From the NCBI GenBank assembly GCA_039000515.1, contig JBCFYV010000012.1, forward strand, positions 6,406,826 through 6,470,825: a DNA stretch of 64,000 bases, written 5' to 3'. The notes beneath the pieces were generated by a model, which worked only from the letters and a program-made list of their open reading frames with translations, had not been told where the DNA came from and searched no databases. Source of the stretch: Timema cristinae. Lineage: Eukaryota; Arthropoda; Insecta; Phasmatodea; Timematidae. Each line of letters opens with the position of its first letter. Position 1 is the stretch's first letter. The position numbers and the translations under genes were made by a program. Positions 1 through 12,578 of this stretch are shown here, one piece after another.

Positions 1-387
1 GCCACCGCTCCACAATCTCACATTGCTGTATCTGTTAGTCTTCTCTCGTGAAGGGTTGCCCTGTACGGTCCTTTCCCTGTGATGTATTGTACCAGTCCCT
101 TCAAGGACCACAGGTGTTTCATCAGAACTCTTTTACTCACACTTGGAAAAAGTTGACAAGTTATTTTTCCAGTTGCACTATTGCGCCATTGACTTTGTCA
201 CTCATCCCCCATAGCCTGATTCCCATCCACCTCACTCAGTATCCACGGTCCCATGAGCCTTTCTACTTCCTGCATGTTTTCTTTCCTTAGCCAGTACAGC
301 ACACCCCGCATGCAAATTCGAAGGTCCAGGAAACAGATACCCAGAGCCACAAACAAAGGGTCTGTAGCCACCATACATCCATGGTGG
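1..387. other. unrecognised higher-complexity stretch at window edge
   Basis: This stretch is less AT-rich than the following DNA and holds short overlapping open frames on both strands (for example 198-410 minus, 70 codons). None shows a motif I recognise, and no frame is clearly favoured. It could be a decayed exon or the outside flank of the element that appears to begin near 388. No function is assigned. Confidence 0.3.
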
Positions 388-1048
388 GCAGGAAAAAGGG
401 AACAAGTCAAAAATCATAGTTTTGAGTTATTCAAACTTAAATGTTCCTTGGTATCCCCTAAATCCAGATGATTAATTAAAATACTTTTGTATTCCTTATA
501 TAACTTGTTTTAGATGCTCTTTAAAGAATGGACACAGAAAATGTATAATTTTTATTATTTAGCTCTCTAGATCATTCTTTAGCTAATATAATCGACCTAT
601 TACCTTTTGCTGGAAATGTAATCACAGATTTTTAATTTCTATAATGCAGAATATACTCATTACTTGGTTTTATTTATATTTATATTCTATCCAAAATTGA
701 AATGTATGTGTTTGTGCATTATATATATAATGATTAAAAAACTTCAGATTAATTGAATAATAATCCGGGTAAATTAAAATTATTAGAAAAAAATAATCAA
801 ATTCATACACTCATAAACTCATTTTTACTAAGGTATCTTTTTACAATTTTTTTACTCATGAAATTTAAAATTTTTGTGTAAGAATAAAATAACCACCTTT
901 TAAGATACTTATTTTAAAATGTATTTCTCTAATGGTTAAAAACAGTTGTCAGTATCATCAACAGAGTTCAATCATCTTCAATATCAGATAAAGCAGAACT
1001 GTTAATGGCGGATCTACATCCCTCAAGTTTTCTTGTACATGCAAATCT

Positions 1049-3240
1049 CTATATATAAAATTGACGAAACAGCTGAAGAATCAATGGAAGCATGGTTAGA
1101 TCATTTTTATTCTCCTTGCTTATAGGGTGTGGCCCTTTGTAAGTAAGTTCCAACTGCACGGTCTGCACATTTCGGCCTCGTCTCCTAAAGGAAATCTTTT
1201 TGAAAGGTTCTTCGTTACTCAGCATAGTTTTGAAGCCCACCACGCCAATTTTTCATAGCAGAGACACTTCACAGGCCTCCAAAGAAAACGTAAACCATCT
1301 TCATAAATTTTCGTTCTTGAAAAATGTGTCCCTTCAGAAGCAGCCCAAAGTTGAAAAATGATTCTCTCTCCACTTCAATAACATGAAATATGTTTTTTTT
1401 TCCCTACAGTTCGAATCAATTGATACCAATCATTAGGGTGGTGTACCAATATATTGCCGTGTTTCTTTTTGTGTTCAATAGCTGCATGGTTGTATCGCAT
1501 TCCATATGTGTATGCCCACTAACAAGAAATGTGTGATTGATACGTTTCAAAGTTGGCTTGTTTTGTTGAGCAAGCTGAAACATGGTAGCAACCATATTAT
1601 TCTTATTTTGTCCACCACATGTATCGAGTAAAAGGTTATCTCTCTACACTATGTGGGACATGTTCAAGAATGTGTTTGTACAAACAAGATGCTATTTCAT
1701 TACCTCCCCTTCCGCAATACCTTCGTGCCACATATAGCAATAAGGTGTTCCTGTTGTACAGTCATGAATGGTTAGATTAAAAGTATACAACTGTCTCTTA
1801 TAAAATACCACAGAAGTTTTAAATGTGGAGTAGGAAGATATTGTTGTAAATCAAAGGAATACACCTTTTCTTTGTTGTTCGATTTGGCTGAATCTTTATC
1901 TGCTCTTTTCTGGTCGATTGCTCCATCTGCTTCACTATGGTGCTGGATTAGTTTTGATTCTATTTTATCAATTTCTGATTTTATACTAGCAATCTCTTTC
2001 TGCATATTAAGCGTGTCACAGGTGTTGCATGTGTCATTATGGAGTTTTTTGAATTTTAAATTGAGTGTTTTGAATACCTTTAGGTAGATTTTTCTTGAAA
2101 CATGATTAGCAGTTACTGGCTTCTCCAAGTAAAGTTCATACATTTTATTTAAATTAAAATCTCCAGAGAAATACTTTTGTGCAGAATCCCGTCTGGAGTA
2201 GTGGCTTTCATAAGCTGGGAATGAAAGAAATGATTCTTAACTTCATCGATATCTGAAGTAGAGGTTTTGTTTTTCGGTGCATGCTTTCCACGTTTGTCTT
2301 TCTGAGTGGTCCCAGCTGTACTCTTTGATTTGTTTGGCATAACATTGTAAACAAATTTTGGAGTTTCATCCAAAGTGGCCATGAAACACTTTTTGCATAC
2401 CTCACATCTTTCTACATTGACTTCAAGTGTGTAAGTATAAGTAAACTGTCTATTTTTCATTTTCTCGGGTTTGTCTGTCCTTTTTCTCTCAGACCTCTTC
2501 TTTTTGCATTGTATGAGACCAGCAACATAAGCTACTCTCTGATTATAGCTTTTCAAACCTCTGTAGTCATTGAAAATCATCTTTCTGTTTTCTTCTGTGA
2601 TTTTGTCTTTGCATTTTTTCGCACAATTTTCTTTCACTGGTTGTATTGCTTTTTGGTGGACAGATTTTCCTTTGCCGTTACATAAGCTTCTCCGGAATTT
2701 CTTTTGGCTTTTCTTTCCAAACGCTTAGCTAAAGAATGTGTCCTAGTAGTCTCAGAGTCTGCGTCCTCTTCAATATTTTGAATTTGATCATAGTTTTGTT
2801 TATATAATAAAGTAGGTTTATTGGTTTCTGAAATAGCTGCTTCATGATACTCACTTTCAGGGTGATTATGCTCATTTTTCCTTCTTTGCTTTGGGAGTAA
2901 TGCAGAGGATTTAGACTGTGAACTTGAATCACTTGTTTCTCCAAAATCACTATGATTCATAATGAAATCAGAGTCAAATCTTCATCATCACATTCTGATA
3001 GACTTAGATAAAGTGTGGTTACTTCTTCAGAGTCATTAATAGACTCAGTTTGGCCTATAACTGGTGGTAGTAACAAAATAGGCTCATCTATTATAGACTT
3101 CGGTTCACCTTTCACGAAGATGTTGTGAGCTGTTAATAATTGGGCACTGGTACTTGCCTCCTCATCTGAAGTTTTAAGGTAAAGTGTCTCACTAGTGGAA
3201 GGTCCCGGAATGGTACCTCTCAAAGAGTTGGGTAACACAT
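1049..3240 (-). pseudogene. decayed DUF7869-like protein gene, copy 1
   Basis: Consecutive minus-strand frames form one broken protein: 2957-3238 (acidic, Ser-rich start), 2634-2960, 2149-2637 (Lys-rich), 1772-2143 (a CNTCDTL cysteine motif and VYSFDLQQYLPTPHLK), then about 1497-1770, then 1049-1243 (C-terminal GPHPISKENKNDL and a FIP-like end). The middle has the family hallmarks DTCGGQNKN near 1609-1630 and FLVSGHTHMECD near 1497-1536. The family is widespread in insect genomes; I recall it as annotated DUF7869, with unknown function. The copy is broken by several frameshifts (near 2634, 2145, 1770 and 1700) and stops, so it is not functional. The conserved Asp in DTCGGQNKN and the acidic pair in HMECD would suit a DDE/D-type nuclease, but that is inference. 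Some breaks could be introns, although I see no convincing splice pairs. Confidence 0.65.
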
Positions 3241-4444
3241 CAGTATCTGTTAAAATGGAAACTTAGAATTTAGTTTATTATCTTGCGGTCAAACTTAAGC
3301 AGTTAAGTTAATGTTGGTTTTGTATAAATACATACATAAATAAAACCAAAAGTATTTCTAAACCAACTATATAGCCTGAAACCTTAAGAATAAGCATCCG
3401 ATGCTTTGACGCATTGGTGTTTGCACTTTCTTAGATATGTTTAAATCAGAGTGAAAAGCATTATGTTAGTCAAATTGAAATAAACATTTTTGAATTAGAA
3501 TTTTATATTTAGATTCCTTTTACAATAATGAAACTGTGGTCTATTTTTGTTATGTTATTTTTGTATTTAAGGGTATTTGGCAGTAGTTTAGCCAGCCTAC
3601 AACCAAGGTAATAATGGATAGGTTATGATAGTCCTAGGAACAAATAAAGATAATTACTTAAATCCATTTTAATAAAGACATATTAAGTGAAGAAAAGAAG
3701 CAGCTTTCAATATTTGGTGCAAAGCATCTGGTTTATTTGTAGTAGATTAATAGGCCTAGCCACAAGTTTTTTTATAATAGGGCTGATTTGGAATTAAGCT
3801 TTAAAATTATGAAAAGAGTTTTACTGTGATTTTGGTAGATTGTTTTAGTAAATCAGTTAAGTATTAAAATAAGACAGTTAAGTAATAGTTTTACAAGTGA
3901 GGTTAGTTTCATTTATCCAAATTGGATAATTTATTGTATATTTCAATTAAAAATCTTAACAAAACTTACTTTTGTCTTCTTTATATATTGATGCTTTAAG
4001 TTGCTTCATGAAATTAACTCTTGCACTCATTGTAGTTCATACAAAATATATATAAATATTAGAATAGTACAGTAAACCAGCCCGAGTCATTATAACCAGC
4101 ATACAAAATTGTTAGGTTGGCAATGTGAAAAACAGCTGTTTAATGACTAGTCAAGTGTTTCTATCTGTGTATAATGATCAAAGAGATAGATATAATTATA
4201 CTTTATAAAAATAGCAATATACGTCATTGACAAGGTTAATATTATGATGTGTTGGGTTAGTTAATATACTTTGATCAAGCAAAAGGGAACAAGTCGATTT
4301 ATTTCCTTATGCATGCACAAACTATCATTCCTAAAATCAAGCAAAAGGTAGTATAGGGAATATTTCTTTTTGTCTGAACAAATATTATAAAGTTTATGAC
4401 ATATTACTAATAGGAATATCTGTGGAGTATTAATGGTGTGTATA
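3241..4444. other. AT-rich non-coding arm upstream of the DUF7869-like gene
   Basis: There is no coding frame of note. From 4261 to 4466 the stretch holds a cluster of CAAGCAAAAGGG-like words in both orientations, interpreted as subterminal repeats of the surrounding element. The rest is AT-rich without recognisable structure. Confidence 0.4.
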
Positions 4445-4466
4445 TGACTTATTCCTTTTTGCCTGC

Positions 4467-5518
4467 ACTTAGAAAGATACATTTTTAGTTGAATAGCACA
4501 TATAGCTCATTACGTCCGGAGAGCCTCAGGAGCTCACTCCTCTGTGGCCTCCGCAGCATCCTGGAGGGTAGCACCTGCCTCAGTGCGCAATAGAGACCAG
4601 TCAATCTTTGCTATCTATTTCAAGAGAGATCTATAGAGAATAGTTGGCGTTTTTTAAAAAATAATTGTAAGTGTGCTATAGAGAATGATAAGTGCAAGCT
4701 CTTACTCGCCGGCAAACATAAAAATAAACAGGTTGTTTAAAAATTGTCCATGAATTTAAAATATAACGGAAAAAATTGTAGAATGTCTAAACGTGAATAT
4801 AGAATATAAAAATATAATAATATAAAAATGTATATATAATACAAGATATATAAACATTAATTGCTTAAACTTCTGCCAGAATAGTCTTTTTAAGACTAAA
4901 TCTATAATTTCACAATCAAATTATTAATTAAGCCTGTTATTTGGCAATGCTGGATCCATACGTGTTTTAGTTTACCTCCAACCCAACATATATATATATA
5001 TATATTAAAAATATGACGCTTAATTATTTTTGATACAAATTATAAATATGGATTAATATCAAAACACCTATAATAATTAACATTATAAAACAGAGCACAA
5101 CGCCGATGCGATATTTGCCCACAACCATGGCGAGCAGTATAAGTGAACAGCAATAATGAAAAAAGCTGTTTGGTAAATGTATGGCCTAGACGTTGTCATT
5201 AGTTGTTAATCCAGTGAAGCGGTGTAAATAATTTTTCTTCGTCCCAGCTTCTGAAAGGTTTGTGGGCTGGTGATGCGCGTAGGACGTTGAAGAACAGAAA
5301 TAAAATAAACCACTTGTTGAGTTAAAGTAATGCTGACTGGCGTGTGCTTATCTTTATAGAGTACATAATTCATTCAACGCCTACAAAACCAATTAGATTT
5401 TACTATTAAATGAATTTCCACCTTTTACTGTATGGGTTATTGAAATAAGCTGAATCAGGTGCATAGCCAAAGTCCTGGATATATTCTTCATTCCGAAATA
5501 TGAACTAATATTAAATTA
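4467..5518. other. non-coding AT-rich DNA between two transposons
   Basis: A short GC-richer patch lies at about 4512-4600. A (TA)n run lies at about 4988-5005. Nothing else is recognisable on either strand. Confidence 0.4.
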
Positions 5519-5520
5519 TA

Positions 5521-7657
5521 CAGTGGAAGCTGGATAATTTGAACTTGAAAGCAGCAGGAAAAAATTCAAACTATCCAATAATTGGAATTTAATAAGTTTC
5601 TTAAAAGGAATTGAAAAGAAATACATTTAAGTTTGCAATCAAGCTCAAAAACTTTATTTAATGTATTTGGACCTAATTTATTCACAATTTCCTTAAAATT
5701 TCTGAGATTTTAATCTGTTTTAGTGATTTAAGTATCTCAGTCATAGTGTATGATTCTAATCAATTTAATGACTGGAAATTTGAATCACTTACATTGTTGC
5801 GACTTTCAAAAAAACTCCTGAGTTCTTGTATATGGTCCATTGCTTCTGCTGCACTCGAGATATGCCTTTCCTGAACTACTGAAAATGGTCCTCTTCATCA
5901 CCAGATGATCCTTCCTTATCCTGTATCCTGGATGTTTTTGCTGAGAACTTTGGCAACGATTTCCGCATCAGTAACTTCACCACATACTGCCACATCTTCA
6001 TCCACGCTGATGAAGTCCATATAAGAGATAGCAGGATCAGGAGTAACTTCCTCGCAGTTGTCAATGGCTGACGCAGCTTCAGTCACAGTTTATCCATCAT
6101 TTTCTTCTTGATAAAGCCAGTTCTTTAAAACAGTTCTTAATGGTCTCAGCTTTCATTTGGTCCCACACGTGCTTACACATTCCTGAGGCTTGAAGAACAT
6201 CAAGCGAAAGTTTCTGAGTAAACAAATCTCCAGCAAGAATTTTTTCAACCAATAATCATCTGTAGAATTGTTTTAGGTTCTTAATTATTCTTTAACCCAT
6301 AGGTTGAATAACCATTTCATATTTGGTGGGAAAAAAATAACCTTTAATTTTCCAAAAGGGGAACTCTGTTATGAGCAGTGCAATTGTCAATGAATAAAAG
6401 GATTGTTCTATTTTGTTTGCCAACTGTTTTCGATTTTTAAAAGCCATTTTTCAAACAGATCACCTGTCATCCATGCTTTTCTATTTGACCCGTATTCCAA
6501 TGGCTTTGATTTTACATTTTGAAGCAACGTGGGCTATACGATTTTCCAATCCAATCATTAACAACAGTAGCTTTTCAGAACCATCCATATTTGCTCCAAC
6601 TAAGAGTGCTCTTCGATCTTTACTAAGCTTTCTCCCACTGCACCATTCACGTTTAAACGCAAGAGTTTTGTCAGGAGTGCACTTTTAAAAAGTACCATCT
6701 CATTGACGTTAAAAATATTTTTCATTTTTATGTCCTGGATTATTTCTTTCAAGTCTTCCTTCCAATTATCTTCTGAACGCACATCAACAGCACCATTTTC
6801 ACCACATACAGCTTTGAAGGAAATTCACTTTCGTTGTTTGAATCCATATAGCCACCCTGCCCTCGTTTTGAAGTCTATTTTTCCTAATTCAGATGCGAAA
6901 TGTTCACTTTGCTCTAAGAAGGGGCATCTTACTGGAACTTTCTTGTCTCACGCTTGTTTGAACCACTTCAGTACACAGTTGTCCACATATAGATTTTCTT
7001 GTCTTCTTAATCTTTTACTATCAACTCCACTATAATTTTCATTGCTAAACATTTTTTGTTTGTTTTTAAACAATGTTGAAAGTGTGTTAGGGGGGATTAC
7101 GAAGACCATTGCCCTTTTCTACTTCCTTTATCACCACTACTTTTTCGGACAAAGTTAATGATTTATAGGACTGAAGCTTGGACAGTGACATCACGATACA
7201 CACATAAACACTACTGTACAGTATGTACTAGACAAAACTAAAACTAAACAAAAACTAAACAAAATAAACTTGCACGTCACAAGAATATCGCTATGACCGA
7301 ATCACTAAGAACATCGCACGTAGCCACTCGAGAGGTTTGACCTTGACTAACGGAGTACATAACTGTACGTGTGAACAAAGACGTATAGGAGAGCGGGGAA
7401 GGGGAGGGGCGTGAAGAAGTGTACTGACCACATTCCAACATCTCCCCCGTTTCCAAAAATAGAACAATCGTCTAACCTCAACTAGAAGTTGGAAAACAAT
7501 ACTGCACATTACATTACAACTTAAGAAAAGTTCTAACTAACCAAAACAAATTTCTAGCTATTCACGATTTTTTAACAAAAATTCATGGGACCGGGCGAAA
7601 AATTCAAATTAAATATGATTTCAAATTACGGAAGATTGAATTAGTCAAGTTTCACTG
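5521..7657 (-). mobile_element. degenerate pogo/Tigger-type DNA transposon
   Basis: The ends are imperfect inverted repeats. The left begins CAGTGGAAGCTGGATAATT at 5521. The reverse complement of the right end (to 7657) begins CAGTGAAACTTGACTAATTC. A TA dinucleotide flanks each end (5519-5520 and 7658-7659), as expected for the Tc1/mariner/pogo superfamily. The interior encodes remnants of a Tigger-like transposase on the minus strand. The size, about 2.1 kb, fits an otherwise full-length Tigger. The termini are clearly diverged, so this is an old insertion. Confidence 0.75.
5870..7080 (-). pseudogene. Tigger/pogo-like transposase pseudogene
   Basis: Minus-strand reading with frame changes recovers the order of a CENP-B/Tigger transposase. 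First, about 6830-7035, comes a WFKQ / AGWLYGFKQRK-like DNA-binding remnant. Then, about 6600-6782, comes a frame with NVNEM.LFKS and RLNVNGAV (NADE-GLFFK-like). Then a KIEEHS / [15 protein letters not shown] segment follows, then [18 protein letters not shown] at about 6460-6520. A FIDNC-AH-like segment, where the second catalytic Asp sits in this family, lies at about 6380-6410, followed by FFPPNM near 6330 and a Q..YQEENDG C-terminus near 6090-6120. Every segment is interrupted by stops or frameshifts. Function in living relatives is cut-and-paste transposition; this copy is dead. Confidence 0.65.
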
Positions 7658-7659
7658 TA

Positions 7660-10600
7660 TTGTAATGCATATTTCAAGGCATTATATGATAAATAAAGTT
7701 AATTGATTAATGATCGTGCTGTAAACTGTCACATAATTTATAGGTTATTTGGTTTCTATGCTAAATACAAAGTACAGCACATCCAACTTAAGTGGTCATC
7801 TAGAGCTGTAGCTATAGTCTTTTGAGGTTTTGTGTGATCTTTGAAATGGATATTTTCTCGGCCTGCAACATCAAGACATGCTTAATCACAACCCAACATT
7901 TTTTTCCAAAATTGCTTAAGATGTGAGTGAGTACTTTCTAACCCCCCCTCACCGCTCTTCACTCCCATAATCCCTTTACCAATAATTTGTTTCTAAAAAA
8001 TTCTCCATTACAATTTTCATTGGGAGAGCCTTATATGACAGCTAGACTTTCTTTTTTGACAGATCTTTTGATAGATATTATCAATACCTATAAATCAATA
8101 CTAATGAAATAGTAAAATGTTATCAATTTTGGCCACAATTTTATTCTATTTATTTTATAACAGGTCCTTCTTAAGAAAATTGAACTTAGCCTTGCTAAAA
8201 GTACGAGTGAGTGGCTTGACAACCTCCCTCCCTCCCCCTATCTACCGAGACCAAAATTGAACCCTAGATTATGTGCTTGAATTAAGTATTGTAGCTACGA
8301 ATGGATGGATACGTATAAACATTTATATGTCTCATAGACTTAAGAAAAACAAAATCCCCAAAATTATTTTTATATTACATTAGGATAACCTTTATAAGTT
8401 ACATGAGAAACGTAATTGCTTCAATAACATTTATATTCCTTTAAATGATATCGTCTATTTGGGGGATTCAGATTGGGCTCTGCGCGGGTTATATCCCAGG
8501 TCACACAGTTATAAAATGCACCTTCTTTCATTTTTGGGACTTGAGAATTCCATCCCCTCTCTATTATGAATTTGAAATGAGTATTCTTCTATAAATTACT
8601 GTCCACTTCCCCACCCCAACCCTAGTTGCTTCTTCTCTTCAACTTGTATATATATATATATATATATATATTGTTACCATGAAAACTGGAAACGTGACGA
8701 TTTCCGGGATTCTCTGTTTCACACTGGTGGATGTCGGAAATTCAATTTCTCTAACAGTCTTTCCCCGGTGTGTATCCGTAATCGAAAGATCCAAAATGGC
8801 TATTACCAGTTAATCGTGAGTGTCCGCCTATGTATGTTGTAAATAAAGGAAGAGTGCACTGCGCATCTATCTGCGCCACACAAATCACATGTTCCAGGGG
8901 CGGGGTGCTACTGTATCTGTGCTGTATGTTGTACTGTTTTTTTCTATTTAGAATTAATTTTGTGGTAATCTAGCCTAGCCTAAACTAACCTAAATAACTT
9001 TAAACTGTGGGGGCTTAACCTTTTCGTCGTTTTGTAAGGGTGTAACGACATTTGTGGTGTTAATATTTGTAATTAATTGCAACTTATCTATAATGGGGCA
9101 CTTGGTTCTAGGGTTCAATTTTTTTTTTTTCCTGTAGGTTAACTTCAGTGAAGTAGAATCATTGCTTTTGTGTTTGAATCCTGATAGGTAGTAATGAGAG
9201 TGCGATTTCTTGAATGGTTTGTAAGCCTCCCTATACACAAATTATGGCACATTTCCCCAAAGAATTTACCTTACTCCTCCCTACCATAGACAGTGAACGG
9301 TGTCATGGGTCTAGCCGAATCACCGGGATACAATATCACTCTTTAACCATAAAATGGAATGAGGTGTGGTATGCATTTACACTTCACAACGGCAAAATCG
9401 GAATCAGTTTAGTAATTGTATGGTTTTAAAATAATTATTTTTCATTTGTTATATTTTTTTAAATGATAGAAAAAATAAGAACCGCATCTTACTACCCGTT
9501 TGGGTTATACATGTATGTACTGACTATGATAGGGATTGTAGGGGGGAGGATGGTTTTATTAATAGTAATTAAACCCGCATTTGTGAGAGGAAAAAGTGGA
9601 AAACCGTTTTGTAAAAACCACGATGTGGCCACCAAAGCGGGTATAATAAAATGGTTCCACTGTTCTCAATTCCACTCTTTTATAAAGTTAAATACATAAA
9701 ATGGCACCACTATACCACGCCTGGTTTCGAGCTGTATTACCTACCTAAGGTATGTGCTATCAGTGAGATGAGACGGGAGACGAACACGGGTCATTGCAGC
9801 CTCCCATCTCTATGAGGTGGACCTGACTCGACTGGACCACCTCATCGCTGGTATTGGGCGCGTACCCAAATAGCTGGAGAGTGCTGGCCACTTGTCTGAC
9901 GCCTGTTAACAAGGCTATGATCTATATAGGATTTTGCCACCTAATTAGAGCACACCCCTTAGGGCTCCTATCTAGATTAATGTGAGATGAGTCTACCTGT
10001 TTCCCTTTTTTTAATACAAAACTTTCGTAATAATAAATAGTAAAATATAAATTCTTACCATCATAATAAATAAATTATAAAAACTAACATACAATAAATA
10101 TAATTCTCTCTTTAGTTTTTACCTCTCTATCATTCAATCTCTATCTAGGCTCGTAACAAAGAGGAAGTTGGCTAACCCCCCCTCCTACATCATCTTAAAA
10201 TAATGATTAGTAAAATACATTTATATTCCTCGCAAATGTCTAGGCTCATAGGTTTTGGATTTTGGTGAAATTCCCAGAATCTGCAACTAAATTATATTTT
10301 AGAACACTTTATATTGCTTCAAAAGAGATTAAATGTGAAAAAATGGCCAGCTCCTGTAGGGGACTTCCCCACGGGCAACCGCAAGCCCAAGAAACCCAAC
10401 TCCCCCTTCTCTCTTATAGTGCATTTATGAGTATGGCCTGGTTTCTTAACTATCTATTGTGTTTTCTCGATATCTATTTAACTCTCTATATTTATAGCTC
10501 TCTATCTATCTAGTTACTTATCTTATATAAATATATGTGTATGTGTGATATTTATGAATAAGATAGCTTCCAAAGCAAAACATTTGGATTTATTCCATTT

Positions 10601-11089
10601 GCCATAATCTTTTTTAGATATTTTATGTGTTTTTACTATCGGAACATCTTTTTGTCCATTCTAATTTATTTAAAGCTCTCGTTATATTTAAAGTTTAAGA
10701 GTTTTTTTAACAAAAATTCTAACTTTAATTTGTTTAACATACACCACGATTCCAAGATGGTATAATAAGTTATAGCTATATGATCTAAAACTAGCTTTTG
10801 ATTAAGTATTTAAAGCTATTCACATATTTTCAAGTTTGTTTTTTTAGCACATACTTCAAATTACATCGGCCATTATCTTGAAGTACTTATCAACATTTAT
10901 TGCTATTAGGTATTTTATAAAGATAATGTAGCAATGACCTACTAAAAATTGGAATACATAAGTTTGTACAATTTACTTAAAAACCTGCATCATAAAACAA
11001 ATTAGACCCATGGACAAAGGCCTTATTCTTGTCTTGTCTGATTTTCTTGTGACTGAGAGAACAGGAGTAGACTCGTATATGGGTCACAT
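7660..11089. other. long non-coding AT-rich stretch
   Basis: I see no supported gene. It contains a (TA)n microsatellite at about 8649-8671, poly-T runs, and a GC-richer patch at about 8690-8920 with no recognised feature. Short open frames (such as 9214-9429 and 9463-9699 plus) lack any family motif and are treated as chance. Confidence 0.4.
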
Positions 11090-11295
11090 AAGGTGCTTTC
11101 TCCTATTAATGGTTTGCCACTCTACTTTCAACAACTGTTGGCACCCTTTTTATAAATTATACCTTCGTCATCCTTACCCACTAGTCCGAAAGCGTGTATA
11201 AAGCACACAAGGAAAAGCTCCAAGTTGCACCCTACCGAGATTTGAACCTTGATCTTCCCATCACGTTCCCATTCTCTTGCCACACTAACACGAAT
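11090..11295 (-). repeat. tRNA-derived SINE remnant
   Basis: Read on the minus strand, about 11235-11265 gives a B-box-like GGTTCAAATCTCGGTAGGGTG. It is followed by a body (CAACTTGGAGCTTTTCCTTG) resembling the plus-strand SINE copies near 34,560 and 31,440. The A box is degenerate and there is no clear tail or target duplication. Confidence 0.4.
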
Positions 11296-12414
11296 AAATT
11301 TCTTCTCAATATACCCTTCTTAAATTATTATTAATTCTTGTATTTAACGTAAATATAGGAAAAATAATATTTGTGGTCAAGTCTTTCTAAAACCATTTTA
11401 CTTTCCTTGTCACTTTTTATTAACTTTAAATCCGCATCGGTGGTCGCTTGCTTTAACTCGCTACTCTTGCAATAAGCTAGATTATCGGTGACGGAAAGAT
11501 CGGAGCTCGATTACCGGTAGGGTTACTGGATTGGTTTTCCCTAAATTGTTTCCCGTTCTTCCGCTACACAAATGATTGTATACTCCCTCTAAATAATACC
11601 ATTTTCATCCTTCCCCCATTGGTATATATATATATATATATATATATGAACATAATCCTAAAAGCTAGTAAAACGCGTTGCATAAAACAATCCTTTAGTT
11701 AGGAATGCGTTCCAGATCCCGCACTTGCTTTAATCCACTTAAACTAGCGTATTTAGGATCACGGTACGAAGAAGGTACATCAGTAGAACGGTGAATATAC
11801 GAACCTAGATTGAAAGATTGTCAACTAACCGAGTCACTAAATCCAAGAAAAAAGTCCCCTCCCACTCGCCGAGTCAGCCCATGTGCTCGGTTTTTATGTC
11901 CATTCCTATTTAGTTTTCATATTTTGTCGGGTTTAAAAGGATTTAGATATAGAACATTGTGACGGCGTTTTTTAATAGATGATAATAATTTACCCTCTCT
12001 CCTCCCCCACCCATATACTCTCAGAATTTTTAATCAACCAATACCTTTTTCACGAATCAATTCTGTTAATTGGCGTTCTACTGTACTTTTGAAAAACTCA
12101 TTAGCATTTTCTTGTGTACAAAACAAGGTTTCACTTTCGCACCAAACAACTTCCCCACATTCAAACCTTTGTTTTTTATGTGTGTGTACCACGTCCTACA
12201 ATCTCATAATAGTGTAATAAGTTTGAGACAGATTGTACGTAAATAATGAGAAAAACTATGTAAAACTTGGTAATAGCATTGTGGACTTCATCTGTCGACG
12301 TAAAGCGTTGTTGCCAGACTCACTAGCTTATTATTTTATTCAAAACATAATACTTATTACAGTGTTGAAAGATTTACTTAGTGCTCATTAGCTTAGATAA
12401 AAAGACGTACGATA
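11296..12414. other. non-coding stretch left of the mariner
   Basis: AT-rich DNA with a (TA)n run at about 11622-11646. No gene-like frame or recognised repeat is visible. Confidence 0.4.
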
Positions 12415-12416
12415 TA

Positions 12417-12443
12417 CGAGGGTCATCCAGAAAGTAAGGTTAC
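12417..12443 (+). repeat. mariner left terminal inverted repeat
   Basis: 27 bp starting CGAGGGTCATCC and ending GGTTAC. It pairs with the right terminus with one mismatch. It is preceded by TA. Confidence 0.9.
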
Positions 12444-12578
12444 AAGGGGTCCTAAGGCCTGGGGAAATTTTTTGTTTCAAATTTGGCACACCTGACGTGT
12501 AGGGGGGATCTTAACGGTCAGTTTGTTTGGTCCCGCGTGTTTGTCGGCCATTTTTTTCAGTCACAATAAATTCTTCCT

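Larger units (their letters stand above)
388..4466 (-). mobile_element. probable DNA transposon carrying a DUF7869-like gene (copy 1)
   Basis: Similar motifs face inward at both edges. On the left, 388-409 reads GCAGGAAAAAGGGAACAAGT plus CA. On the right, the reverse complement of 4445-4466 reads GCAGGCAAAAAGGAATAAGT plus CA. More copies of the AAAAGGGAACAAGTC type lie just inside the right edge (4276-4295, about 4338-4350), upstream of the minus-strand gene at 1049-3240. The second copy of this gene in the window (23069-24901) has clear inverted termini with a related AAAGGGGTACAAGTG motif and the same right-hand clustering. I see no clean target duplication, so the exact ends are uncertain and the span is an inference. 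Confidence 0.4.

Noticed and set aside
10262..10513. 83-codon plus-strand frame with hydrophobic end
   Set aside because: No family motif; composition matches the AT-rich background; no start context or splice signals supporting a gene.
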